Positions 1-6,744 are shown, counted from the stretch's first letter. The stretch: 8,566 nucleotides of DNA from an uncultured Marvinbryantia sp. (GCA_947624335.1 CANQJX010000069.1:1-8566), one strand, 5' to 3'. Numbers and translations are program-made. The notes: generated by a model from the sequence alone, not told the origin.

Positions 1-250
1 CCGCAAGCGCCTGCGCTCTCGCTTCATCACAGGAAAGCGGGAAGGGTGCGACGCGGTGGCGCTGTTTGGGACCGATCTAAACGCGGCGGGGATGAACACG
101 ATTGTGGGCTATGTATACGATATGCTTTACGGGGGCAGCGGCGGCTATCCGTCCTACGCGTCGGCGGCGGCGATTATTTTGTTTGCGATTGTGCTGACGA
201 TCACCTGCATCAATCTTCTGGTGACCAAAAAACATATCAATTATTTCTAA
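1..250 (+). CDS. Carbohydrate ABC transporter permease, MalF/UgpA-like, C-terminal end only
   Basis: This is the 3' end of a gene that begins before the window, read in the frame that starts at base 2. The last 50 or so residues hold the motif NTIVGYVYDMLY, then a single hydrophobic helix (about SAAAIILFAIVLTITCINLL), then a short basic tail ending KKHINYF. This matches the final periplasmic loop, last membrane helix and cytoplasmic end of CUT1 sugar permeases. The next gene, a MalG/UgpE-type permease, begins 10 bases later, which is the usual permease pair. The permease would form half of the membrane channel. The first 17 or so codons (RKRLRSRFITGKR...) are very basic where a membrane helix would be expected, so the reading frame near the window edge is less certain. 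The substrate cannot be told from this fragment. Confidence 0.75.
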   Translation, partial: RKRLRSRFITGKREGCDAVALFGTDLNAAGMNTIVGYVYDMLYGGSGGYPSYASAAAIILFAIVLTITCINLLVTKKHINYF

Positions 251-260
251 GAGGAGCGCT

Positions 261-1136
261 ATGAGAAAAGAAAAAGATTTTCAAAAAATCGAGCGGGCCG
301 ACAGGCTGCGCACGGGCGCGCTGCGCGCGGTCACATATGCCGCGCTGACCGTGTGGGCGCTGATAGTGCTGTTTCCGTTTTACTGGATGGTCCTGACTTC
401 TGTAAAAAGCTATGCTTCCTACAATGCGGAATACATTCCGAAACTGTTTACCTTATCGCCTACGCTGCAGAATTACGCGGACGCTTTTACTACCGTGCCG
501 CTTGCAAGATATTTTATCAACACCATTATCTTTACGGTTTTTACTACGGCGCTGATGCTGGCGGTTACGGTGCTGGCGGCGTATGCGTTTGCCAGAATGG
601 AATTTTGGGGCAAACAGCTTTTGTTTACGCTGTTTCTTTCCCTGATGATGATTCCGAACGAGCTGGTAATCATCACGAACTATGTGACGATCACCAATCT
701 GGATCTGCGCAATACGTTTCCCGGTTTGATTCTGCCGTCCGTTACGTCGGTTTTTTATATTTATCTGCTGAAAGAAAATTTTGAACAGGTGCCGGATCAG
801 TTGTACTATGCGGCGAAAGTGGACGGAACGTCCGACCTGAAATATCTGTGGCGGGTGATGATTCCGATTTGCCGTCCGACCATTGTAACGATTACGATTT
901 TAAAAGCGATTGAATGTTGGAACTCTTATGTATGGCCGCGGCTGATTACGGATGACGAGCTTTATTTTCTGGTTTCCAACGGGATTCAGGAAATCCGTGA
1001 GAATGGATTTGGGCGCGAGAATATCCCGGCGATGATGGCTGCGGTCGTGGTGATCTGTATTCCTTTGATCGTTCTGTTTCTGGTATTTCGCAAGCGGATT
1101 ATGGAGGGCGTATCGAGAGGGGGCACGAAAGGATGA
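261..1136 (+). CDS. Carbohydrate ABC transporter permease, MalG/UgpE-like
   Basis: This is a complete 291-residue integral membrane permease of the CUT1 binding-protein-dependent sugar importer family, of typical length. It shows a basic cytoplasmic N-terminus, a first helix near residues 24-46, further helices around 85-110, 115-140, 150-170 and 265-285, and an EAA-type loop near residues 182-205 (YYAAKVDGTSD...IPICRP). That loop docks on the ATPase subunit. The start is supported by GAGGAG at 251-256, directly after the stop of the preceding permease. Its stop overlaps the start of the solute-binding protein (ATGA, 1133-1136), so the three genes are co-transcribed and probably translationally coupled. 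No ATPase lies in view. Importers of this class often share one ATPase encoded elsewhere (MsiK/MsmK type), but that is inference here. Substrate unknown, probably a sugar or sugar derivative. Confidence 0.93.
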   Translation: MRKEKDFQKIERADRLRTGALRAVTYAALTVWALIVLFPFYWMVLTSVKSYASYNAEYIPKLFTLSPTLQNYADAFTTVPLARYFINTIIFTVFTTALMLAVTVLAAYAFARMEFWGKQLLFTLFLSLMMIPNELVIITNYVTITNLDLRNTFPGLILPSVTSVFYIYLLKENFEQVPDQLYYAAKVDGTSDLKYLWRVMIPICRPTIVTITILKAIECWNSYVWPRLITDDELYFLVSNGIQEIRENGFGRENIPAMMAAVVVICIPLIVLFLVFRKRIMEGVSRGGTKG

Positions 1137-2716
1137 AAAGGACACGGATCTTTTTGCTTGCAGCGGCGGCGCTGGCGCTTACGGGCTGTCATGGGAAACA
1201 AAAGAGCAGCGACTTTGCAATTCCTGAAACGTTTGACGCGGCAAAACATTATGAGATTACCTTTTGGGCGAAGAATGACACCAATAAGACGCAGACGGCA
1301 ATCTATGAAAAAGCAATCGCGGATTTTGAAGCGCTTTATCCCAATATTACGGTCAATATGCGCCTGTATACGGATTACGGCAAGATCTACAATGACGTGA
1401 TCACCAATATTTCCACCAATACGACGCCGAATGTCTGCATTACCTACCCGGACCATATCGCAACGTATTTAACGGGCGGCAGCAGCGTAGTTTCGCTGGA
1501 CGATCTGCTTACGGATGAAAAGTACGGCCTTGGCGGCAGCGAGGTAATGTTTGACGCGCCCGGCAGGGATGAGATTATTCCGCAGTTCTTAGAGGAATGT
1601 TCGTTTGAGGGAAGTTTTTATGCCGTTCCCTTTATGCGTTCCACCGAGGCGTGCTACATCAACAAGACGTATGTGGAAAAGCTGGGTTATACGCTGCCGG
1701 AAACGCTTACCTGGGATTTTATCTGGGAGGTTTCGGAAGCGGCGACCAAAAAGAACGCGGACGGCACGTTTGCCGTCAACGGGCAGAAGGTAATGATCCC
1801 GTTTATTTATAAATCGACCGATAACATGATGATCCAGATGCTCAAACAAAAGGGCGCGGGTTATTCCGACGAAACCGGACAGATTTTAATTTTTAACGAT
1901 ACGACGCGGGAATTACTGAAAGAAATCGCCGCGCATGCAAAAAGCGGAGCGTTCTCTACCTTTAAGATTTCCAGCTATCCGGCCAATTTCCTGAATGCGG
2001 GACAGTGCATTTTTGCGATTGACTCGACGGCGGGCGCTACCTGGATGGGGACGGACGCGCCGCTGATCGACATTAGCGCGGACAGTCTGGTGGATTTTGA
2101 AACGGCGGTCATGCCGATCCCGCAGTTTGACGCCGAACATCCGCAAATGATCTCGCAGGGGCCGTCGGTATGCGTTTTTCAAAAGAGCGACCCGCAGGAA
2201 GTGCTTGCGTCGTGGCTGTTTGCCCAATATCTGCTTACGGACGAGGTGCAGATCGCCTATTCGCAGACGGAAGGGTACGTCCCGGTCACTTCTAAGGCGC
2301 AGAACAGCGCGCAGTACCGGGAATATCTCTCCAAAGCGGGGGAGGATAACCGGCTCCATTACGATGTGAAAATAAAAGCGGCGCAGCTTTTGCTTGCAAA
2401 TACAGATCACACGTTTGTAACGCCGGTGTTTAACGGTTCGGCGTCCCTGCGCAATGCGGCGGGGCAGATGATTGAGGATGTGACAAAATCCGTCCGGCGC
2501 AAAAAGGAAATAAACGACGCTTATATTGAAAAACTTTATCAGGATACCGCCGCTTTGTATCATCTGGATCAGGGCGCGGCGGGCGCAGAAGCGGGCGCGT
2601 CTGTGCAAAAAGATCTGGGTCCGCTGCCGCGTACAGCGGTGATTTTACTGTCGGCGCTTGGGGCGGCGTGGATATGGATTGCGGCGTATATTATTTTTAA
2701 ACGGATTTCCCATTGA
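1133..2716 (+). CDS. Extracellular solute-binding lipoprotein with C-terminal membrane anchor
   Basis: This 527-residue family 1 solute-binding protein belongs to the upstream ABC importer. The N-terminus is a lipoprotein signal (basic MKRTR, hydrophobic core, lipobox LTGC with Cys19), so the mature protein should be diacylated and held outside the membrane. The body opens with ITFWAKND and continues with a segment rich in aromatic and Asn residues, as in sugar-binding SBP_bac_1/8 proteins. It is about 90 residues longer than most relatives. The excess is at the C-terminus: an Ala/Gly-rich linker near 480-498, then a hydrophobic helix at about 502-521 (AVILLSALGAAWIWIAAYII) followed by FKRISH. 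The positive tail predicts an outside-to-inside orientation, so the protein would be anchored at both ends. A purine-rich site (GAGAGGGGG, 1115-1123) precedes the start, which overlaps the permease stop by 4 bases. Here the binding protein is last in the operon, whereas it is often first. Ligand unknown. Confidence 0.92.
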   Translation: MKRTRIFLLAAAALALTGCHGKQKSSDFAIPETFDAAKHYEITFWAKNDTNKTQTAIYEKAIADFEALYPNITVNMRLYTDYGKIYNDVITNISTNTTPNVCITYPDHIATYLTGGSSVVSLDDLLTDEKYGLGGSEVMFDAPGRDEIIPQFLEECSFEGSFYAVPFMRSTEACYINKTYVEKLGYTLPETLTWDFIWEVSEAATKKNADGTFAVNGQKVMIPFIYKSTDNMMIQMLKQKGAGYSDETGQILIFNDTTRELLKEIAAHAKSGAFSTFKISSYPANFLNAGQCIFAIDSTAGATWMGTDAPLIDISADSLVDFETAVMPIPQFDAEHPQMISQGPSVCVFQKSDPQEVLASWLFAQYLLTDEVQIAYSQTEGYVPVTSKAQNSAQYREYLSKAGEDNRLHYDVKIKAAQLLLANTDHTFVTPVFNGSASLRNAAGQMIEDVTKSVRRKKEINDAYIEKLYQDTAALYHLDQGAAGAEAGASVQKDLGPLPRTAVILLSALGAAWIWIAAYIIFKRISH

Positions 2717-2740
2717 TTTCTGGATGATTTCGTGTATAAT
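2713..2740 (+). promoter_or_regulatory. Sigma-A-type promoter for the OB-like secreted protein gene
   Basis: TTGATT (2713-2718) and a perfect TATAAT (2735-2740) are separated by 16 bases. The -35 box overlaps the stop codon of the binding-protein gene (2714-2716). Predicted initiation is near 2747, which leaves a leader of about 38 bases before the start at 2785. I see no terminator between the two genes, so read-through from the transporter operon is also possible. Confidence 0.65.
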
Positions 2741-2784
2741 AGGCTTATCATTTTGAATTTCTATTCAAATTAAGGAGGATAAAC

Positions 2785-3558
2785 ATGAAAAAACTTACAG
2801 CGTTATTGTTATCTCTGTCACTGGTGATGGTATCCGGCGCGGCGGTTATGGCGGAAACGGAAGAAGAAACCGCGGCGCAGGAGGACGTAAAATCGGAAGG
2901 CGTTATGACGCACGACGAGTACATGGAAGCGGCCGTGGACGACGAGGTTGTGATCGAGACGTATGTACAGGCGAAGCAGTCCTGGTGGGAAGATTCCGAG
3001 ACGGGCGCGCAGCAGGCGTCCATCTATACGCAGGACAAGGACGGCGGATATTTTATCTACAATCTGCCCTGCTCTGAGAAAGAATATGAAAAACTGGAGG
3101 TTGGCACAAAGATTAAGGTAACCGGCTACAAATCGGAATGGTCCGGCGAGGTGGAAATTGTGGACGCCACTTATGAGATCGAGGATGGCGAATATATTGC
3201 GGAGCCGCTGGATGTTACCGAACTTCTGGGCAAGGACGAACTGATCGACCATCAGAACGAGTTCGTATCCTTCCAGGGTATGACGGTAGAACCGATCAAG
3301 GACGCGGACGGCAACGAGGCGGCGTTTTTATACAACTGGGACGGTTCCGGCGAGGACGGCAACGATCTGTATTTTAACGTATCTTTAAACGGCGAGACCT
3401 ACAACTTTACGGTGGAATCTTATCTGTGCGACAACACCACGGACGTATATGCGGCGGTCAAAGAACTGCAGGTCGGCGATGTGATCAATCTGGAAGGATT
3501 CCTGTATTGGTATGAGGGCGTAAACCCGCACATTACATCGATAACAAAAGCCGAGTAG
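2785..3558 (+). CDS. Secreted acidic protein with two tandem OB-like domains, function unknown
   Basis: This is a 257-residue protein with a clear Sec signal peptide (MKKL, hydrophobic core, cleavage expected after AVMA, residue 23). No lipobox, sortase motif or membrane anchor is visible, so it is probably released or loosely cell-associated. The mature part is strongly acidic. Two similar segments can be seen, roughly residues 53-132 and 159-255. Each runs from a beta-rich start through a Cys-containing stretch (C96; C215) and an acidic helix into the matching phrases LEVGTKIKVTGY and LQVGDVINLEGF, then ends with a strand. This is the layout of OB-fold domains found in bacterial exported proteins. 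Start support is AAGGAGG at 2772-2778, 6 bases before ATG. It has its own promoter and ends at a strong terminator, so it is likely a single-gene unit. I do not recognise a named family and assign no function. Confidence 0.85.
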   Translation: MKKLTALLLSLSLVMVSGAAVMAETEEETAAQEDVKSEGVMTHDEYMEAAVDDEVVIETYVQAKQSWWEDSETGAQQASIYTQDKDGGYFIYNLPCSEKEYEKLEVGTKIKVTGYKSEWSGEVEIVDATYEIEDGEYIAEPLDVTELLGKDELIDHQNEFVSFQGMTVEPIKDADGNEAAFLYNWDGSGEDGNDLYFNVSLNGETYNFTVESYLCDNTTDVYAAVKELQVGDVINLEGFLYWYEGVNPHITSITKAE

Positions 3559-3574
3559 AAAAAGACCGGAAGAG

Positions 3575-3606
3575 AAAAAGCCCTGTGCGATTGCACAGGG
3601 CTTTTT
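3575..3606. terminator. Bidirectional intrinsic terminator
   Basis: AAAAAGCCCTGTGC (3575-3588) pairs perfectly with GCACAGGGCTTTTT (3593-3606) around a GATT loop. The stem is 14 bp, of which the inner 9 bp are GC-rich and the outer 5 are A:T. The A-tract on one side and T-tract on the other let it stop transcription in both directions. It sits 16 bases after the OB-like gene and 42 bases beyond the stop of the convergent minus-strand gene. Confidence 0.93.
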
Positions 3607-3648
3607 AAAACAAAAGATTTGCCGGGCTTTTTGGACGGGCAATTCCGG

Positions 3649-4497
3649 CTAAGAAAAAAGCGGATGCTTTCTCGGAGCCGGTTCTTCCTCGCAGCAAAGC
3701 CCGTATGCGTCGCAGATCCAGTACTTTTTGCCGATTTTTACGCGCGCCCACTGGTGCGTATACTGGTTTTCGTTGACATGTTCATACTTAAATCCCAGCA
3801 TGCTCAGGCACAGCCCGGTTGCTCTGGCGCATCCGGCGCAGGAAGCGCTTTTTTTGATAAAGTATCCGTACGGGTCGTTATAGTGAGGAGCGGACATGGA
3901 ATAAGTCATATTATTGTCAAAATATTCCCGCAGTCCGGTCATGATGCCGACCAACTGCTCCTGTTTGCTCTTGCCCAACAGGGGCTTTACAATTTTTGCG
4001 GCGGCGTTGTAGGCTTTTTGAAACTGCGAGTTTGTCATATACTTTTTAAAATAAGTATATCGGTTGAGCTTTTTAAGCGGCACAAGCGCCGGCGCGGACT
4101 GCTTTTTTACCTGTTTCACCGCTTTGCACCGGCTGCATTTTGCTTTTCCGGATTTGTCCGCTTTTCCGTAAGCATGATTTTTCACCGTGATCACGCATTT
4201 GAGCTTTTTCCGTCCGACTTTTGCCGTAATGGTGGCTTTGCCGGCTTTTTTTGCGGTTACTTTTCCTTTGGAGCTGACTTTTGCAACGGACGTTCTGCTG
4301 GATTTCCAGGTAACTTTTCTGGAAGTGCCTTTTACCCGGAGCGTCAGAGTCCTGCCCACGCAGAGCGTCTTTTTACTTGCGTTTAAACGCACCTTGGACG
4401 CGGCGCCGGCAGGAATGGCAAGCGCAAGGAGTAACGTAAGCGTAAATGTCAGTAAAACGAGAGATCTTTTGCAGACAGAGATGATTTTCGGTTTCAT
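3649..4497 (-). CDS. Exported Big_2 domain / transglutaminase-like protein
   Basis: This is a 282-residue secreted protein. A signal peptide covers residues 1-33 (MKPKIISVCKR, hydrophobic core, cleavage near AGAA). Residues 35-105 form one bacterial Ig-like group 2 domain (VTWKSSRTSVAKVSSKGKV, KAGKATITA). A short Lys-rich linker with a CSRC pair (C121, C124) follows. The C-terminal part resembles the transglutaminase-like fold, with likely catalytic Cys220 (ASCAGCARATG), His248 (THQWARV) and Asp263 (WICDAYG). Relatives are cell-surface proteases, peptidases or cross-linking enzymes; which applies here is unknown. The start at 4497 is preferred over an ATG at 4503: AGGAGG (4505-4510 on the minus strand) is 7 bases from the first but only 1 from the second. 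The protein is very basic and unusually cysteine-rich for an exported protein. It has its own promoter and converges on the shared terminator. Confidence 0.88.
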   Translation of the reverse strand: MKPKIISVCKRSLVLLTFTLTLLLALAIPAGAASKVRLNASKKTLCVGRTLTLRVKGTSRKVTWKSSRTSVAKVSSKGKVTAKKAGKATITAKVGRKKLKCVITVKNHAYGKADKSGKAKCSRCKAVKQVKKQSAPALVPLKKLNRYTYFKKYMTNSQFQKAYNAAAKIVKPLLGKSKQEQLVGIMTGLREYFDNNMTYSMSAPHYNDPYGYFIKKSASCAGCARATGLCLSMLGFKYEHVNENQYTHQWARVKIGKKYWICDAYGLCCEEEPAPRKHPLFS

Positions 4498-4549
4498 ACG
4501 CATTCCTCCTTTGGCAAAGTGATAAAAAAACAGAATGATTTATATATAA

Positions 4550-4578
4550 ATTATAGCATGCAAGGATCAAAAACGCAA
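4550..4578 (-). promoter_or_regulatory. Promoter for the Big_2/transglutaminase-like gene
   Basis: Read on the minus strand, TTGCGT (4573-4578) and a perfect TATAAT (4550-4555) are separated by 17 bases. TG one base upstream of the -10 box makes it an extended -10 (TGCTATAAT). Predicted initiation lies near 4543, which gives a leader of about 45 bases that is T-rich and ends in the AGGAGG site. Confidence 0.75.
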
Positions 4579-4620
4579 CGGTTTCGACCGGGACAGGCAG
4601 GCAAAAAAATGCGCGCGCCC

Positions 4621-4648
4621 TTGACAGAAAGCAAAGATGCCGTATAAT
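4621..4648 (+). promoter_or_regulatory. Consensus promoter for the patatin-family gene
   Basis: Both hexamers are perfect: TTGACA (4621-4626) and TATAAT (4643-4648), 16 bases apart. Initiation is expected near 4655, with a leader of about 73 bases before the start at 4728. It is divergent from the promoter at 4550-4578, with about 42 bases between the two -35 boxes. This should be a strong promoter unless repressed. Confidence 0.85.
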
Positions 4649-4658
4649 GAATTATCGG
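4640..4658. repeat. Inverted repeat across the -10 box and start site, possible operator
   Basis: CCGTATAAT (4640-4648) and ATTATCGG (4651-4658) form a near-perfect dyad around GA, with one unpaired T. The inner 12 bases ATAATGAATTAT are a perfect palindrome. The dyad covers the -10 box and the predicted start site of the patatin-family promoter, where a repressor would act. A second palindrome, AATTTAAATT, follows at 4659-4668. An operator role is inference; A/T-rich -10 regions give small palindromes by chance. Confidence 0.35.
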
Positions 4659-4727
4659 AATTTAAATTAGTAGCGCGCCGGAAGGTACAGGCCGGCACAC
4701 AGCCTTTTCAGAAAGCGGGAGAATCTT

Positions 4728-5570
4728 ATGAAAACCGGAATCGTAGACGTTGGCGGCGGACTTCGGGGCATTTATGCCGTCGGCATACTGGATTACTGTA
4801 TGGATCAGAACATATCGTTTGATCTTGGGATCGGCGTATCGGCGGGCAGCGCCAATCTTGCCTCATATCTAGCGGGACAGCGGGGCCGAAATTATCAGTT
4901 TTACACGGAATATGCGTTTCGCAGACAATACATGAGCTTCCATAATTTTATTTTTAAGAGATCGTTTGTAGATATGGACTATGTATACGGGACGTTAAGC
5001 CGCGCCGACGGAGAAAATCCGCTCGATTATCCCGCCCTGCGCGACAATCCGGCGGACTTTCTCGTGGTCGCCACCGAAGCGGAGACAGGGAAAGCAAAAT
5101 ACTTTCAGAAGAGCGATATCCGCCAGGACGATTACGATATTTTTAAAGCGTCTTCCTCCATCCCGTTTGCCTGCATGCCGTATGAGATTGCGGGGATTCC
5201 TTATTATGACGGCGCGTTAAGCGATCCCGTGCCGGTAGAGAAAGCGTTTCAGATGGGATGCGACCGGGTAGTTGTGATTCTGACGAAGCCGGAGCGGCAA
5301 ATGCGCACGCCGGAAAAGGATGAAAAGGTGGCGGCGCGCATCCGTAAAAAATATCCTGCCGCGGCGGATAAGCTCTGCCAAAGAGCGCGGCGCTACAACG
5401 AAAGCGTGGCGCTGGCGCAGCAATATGCCGCGCAGGGCAGGGCGCTCATTATCGCCCCGGACGACACCTGCGGCGTGGATACGCTGAAAAAAGATAAGGA
5501 GTCGCTGCTGCGGCTCTATGAGAAAGGGTATCGGGATGCGAAGAAAATCCCGGATTTTTTAAGAGCGTGA
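4728..5570 (+). CDS. Patatin-like phospholipase / acyl hydrolase (YjjU-like group)
   Basis: This is a 280-residue cytoplasmic protein of the patatin family, serine hydrolases that act on lipid acyl esters with a Ser-Asp dyad. The N-terminus gives the oxyanion-hole motif DVGGGLRGIYAVG (residues 7-19), then the nucleophile elbow GVSAGS with Ser38. The second dyad residue is Asp161 in YYDGALSDPVP. The spacing and full length fit the bacterial group that includes E. coli YjjU. No signal peptide is present. The C-terminal third is helical, Arg/Lys/Ala-rich, and appears complete. The start is supported by GGGAG at 4717-4721. The gene has its own consensus promoter and ends 12 bases inside the end of the convergent regulator gene. 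The natural substrate is unknown. All key residues are present, so it is probably active. Confidence 0.93.
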   Translation: MKTGIVDVGGGLRGIYAVGILDYCMDQNISFDLGIGVSAGSANLASYLAGQRGRNYQFYTEYAFRRQYMSFHNFIFKRSFVDMDYVYGTLSRADGENPLDYPALRDNPADFLVVATEAETGKAKYFQKSDIRQDDYDIFKASSSIPFACMPYEIAGIPYYDGALSDPVPVEKAFQMGCDRVVVILTKPERQMRTPEKDEKVAARIRKKYPAAADKLCQRARRYNESVALAQQYAAQGRALIIAPDDTCGVDTLKKDKESLLRLYEKGYRDAKKIPDFLRA

Positions 5571-6665
5571 CGGATTTTGGGATCTTTTTTTCGGTTTTTG
5601 TCTCCCTGCGCGGCGGACCCGGTTAATGTGCCGCTCAAAATCACCGCTTTGAAGCAGTTCGGCCAGGACATACTGTTCAAACACGGGAACCGTGCAGGAA
5701 TAAAAACCCAGCTTCCGTCCGAAATCTTCCAGCAGCCGTTCCGGCAGAACCATGTAACCCACGCGAATGGAAGGCGCGATTGTCTTGGAAAACGTATTCA
5801 GATAGATCACGCGCCCTTCTTTGGAAAGGGAAAAAAGGGTATCTTCGTTCTTGCGGGACACGGTCAGTTCCGCGTCATAATTATCTTCAATAATAAAACC
5901 GCCGCGTTTTTCGGCCCACCGCAGATATTCCATCCGCTTTGAAACGCTGGCTGTAATGCCGCTGGGGAAACTGTGGAAGGGCGTAACATGCAAAACGGTG
6001 GCTCTGGTTTTTTCCAGATCGGCGGTTCGGATTCCATCCGGGCCTAATTTTAGCAGATCGCAGGATACGGCGTTGGCGCGGTACACCCTGCGGATTTTTT
6101 CATAAGATGGGTTTTCGATTCCAAAGATCCGCCCGCGTCCCAGCAGTTGGACGGCAAGGCCATATAAATATTCGGCGCCGGAGCCGATCAGGATTTGTTC
6201 CGGGCGCGCCTCCATCTTACAGCTTCGCTTCAGATAGAGGGAAAGCGCCTGCCGCAGTTCCGGGCAGCCGTGGTTTGGGGATTTTATCATAATTTTCGCC
6301 TGATAATCCAAAAGCACGCGCCGCATCGTTTTGGCGAGTACGGTATAAGGAAAATCACTCTTTGCCGCGCGGGCGGGGGAAAGGGGAACCGGCTTTGCTT
6401 TCTGCGGTTCCGGGTTTGTGATCATATCGTCTTCCCGGTAAACGGCAAAATGGCCGCTGCGTGCCCGCGCCTGCGCATAGCCTTCTTCGCAGAGCAGTTC
6501 ATAAGCGTGTTCCACAGGAATTACGCTGGTTCCCATTTCTTCCGCTAACGTGCGTTTGGAGGGAAGGCGGCTTCCATACGGATAGACGCCGGCAATAATT
6601 TCTTTTTTTAATTGCTCGTATATTTTTAAATAAATATAGGGCTTTTTTTCTGTTCGGTCACTCAT
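5559..6665 (-). CDS. pdxR: MocR/PdxR-type regulator (GntR helix-turn-helix plus aminotransferase-like domain), C-terminally truncated
   Basis: This is a 368-residue protein. Residues 9-77 are a GntR winged helix (YEQLKKEIIAGVYPYGSRLP, then TSVIPVEHAYELLCEEGY). The rest is a fold-type I aminotransferase-like domain, with the PLP-ring Asp in IIEDNYDAEL and the Schiff-base Lys294 in NTFSKTIAPSIRVGY. Such proteins sense PLP and control pdxST, and this one lies divergent from pdxS, hence the symbol. MocR proteins usually run to about 460-480 residues. Here family-like sequence stops after GDFERHINRVRR (residue 352) and a 16-residue Lys/Arg/Ser tail leads to the stop, so about 90 residues of the small C-terminal subdomain are missing. 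I found no continuation in the other two minus-strand frames downstream. The ATG is the only good start, but its purine-rich site (GGAG, 6682-6685) is 16 bases away, so translation may be weak. It overlaps the patatin gene by 12 bases. It could be a functional variant or a decaying gene. Confidence 0.85.
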   Translation of the reverse strand: MSDRTEKKPYIYLKIYEQLKKEIIAGVYPYGSRLPSKRTLAEEMGTSVIPVEHAYELLCEEGYAQARARSGHFAVYREDDMITNPEPQKAKPVPLSPARAAKSDFPYTVLAKTMRRVLLDYQAKIMIKSPNHGCPELRQALSLYLKRSCKMEARPEQILIGSGAEYLYGLAVQLLGRGRIFGIENPSYEKIRRVYRANAVSCDLLKLGPDGIRTADLEKTRATVLHVTPFHSFPSGITASVSKRMEYLRWAEKRGGFIIEDNYDAELTVSRKNEDTLFSLSKEGRVIYLNTFSKTIAPSIRVGYMVLPERLLEDFGRKLGFYSCTVPVFEQYVLAELLQSGDFERHINRVRRAGRQKPKKRSQNPSRS

Positions 6666-6711
6666 CTGGTTATATAAAATTCTCCTGTTCTGGATATTTT
6701 CTGATAGTCAG
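6666..6711. promoter_or_regulatory. Candidate PdxR binding region with repeated CTGG/CTGA boxes
   Basis: Similar boxes recur upstream of pdxS: CTGGTTATAT (6666-6675), CTGGATATTT (6690-6699) and CTGATAGTCA (6701-6710). They are spaced 24 and 11 bases apart start to start, close to helical repeats. The last is part of a small palindrome, CTGATAGTCAG (6701-6711). MocR regulators generally bind direct or inverted repeats between the divergent genes, so this is the natural place for an operator. The assignment rests on position and weak repetition only. Confidence 0.3.
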
Positions 6712-6725
6712 TTTGATTGTATAAT
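6699..6725 (+). promoter_or_regulatory. pdxST promoter with strong -10 and poor -35
   Basis: A perfect TATAAT lies at 6720-6725. The best -35 candidate is TTCTGA (6699-6704) at a short 15-base spacing, which is poor. A weak -35 beside a perfect -10 fits a promoter that needs an activator such as PdxR. Initiation is expected near 6732, giving a leader of about 25 bases with AAAGGAG at 6742-6748. Confidence 0.6.
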
Positions 6726-6744
6726 GTCGGCATCTATTTGTAAA
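6716..6744 (-). promoter_or_regulatory. pdxR promoter, overlapping the pdxST promoter
   Basis: On the minus strand, TTTACA (6739-6744) and TACAAT (6716-6721) are separated by 17 bases, one mismatch from consensus in each box. The -10 shares bases 6720-6721 with the pdxST -10, so two polymerases could not open both at once. The -35 also overlaps the pdxS Shine-Dalgarno region. Confidence 0.5.

Noticed and set aside
1913..2608. Minus-strand open frame of 231 codons
   Set aside because: It is antisense to the well-supported solute-binding protein and is Arg-rich with no motif or ribosome site.
3619..4386. Long plus-strand open frame of 255 codons
   Set aside because: It lies antisense to the Big_2/transglutaminase-like gene, which has a signal peptide, domain motifs, promoter and ribosome site. 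The plus-strand frame has none of these and an unnatural Phe/Arg/Cys-rich composition.
4655..4727. Riboswitch or structured leader upstream of the patatin gene
   Set aside because: The leader of about 73 bases contains only a 5-bp GCCGG/CCGGC hairpin and no conserved riboswitch core that I recognise.
5544..5591. Possible terminator after the patatin gene (ATCCC ... GGGAT followed by seven T)
   Set aside because: The stem is about 5 bp with a loop of nearly 30 bases. The T-run is suggestive but the hairpin is too weak to support a call.
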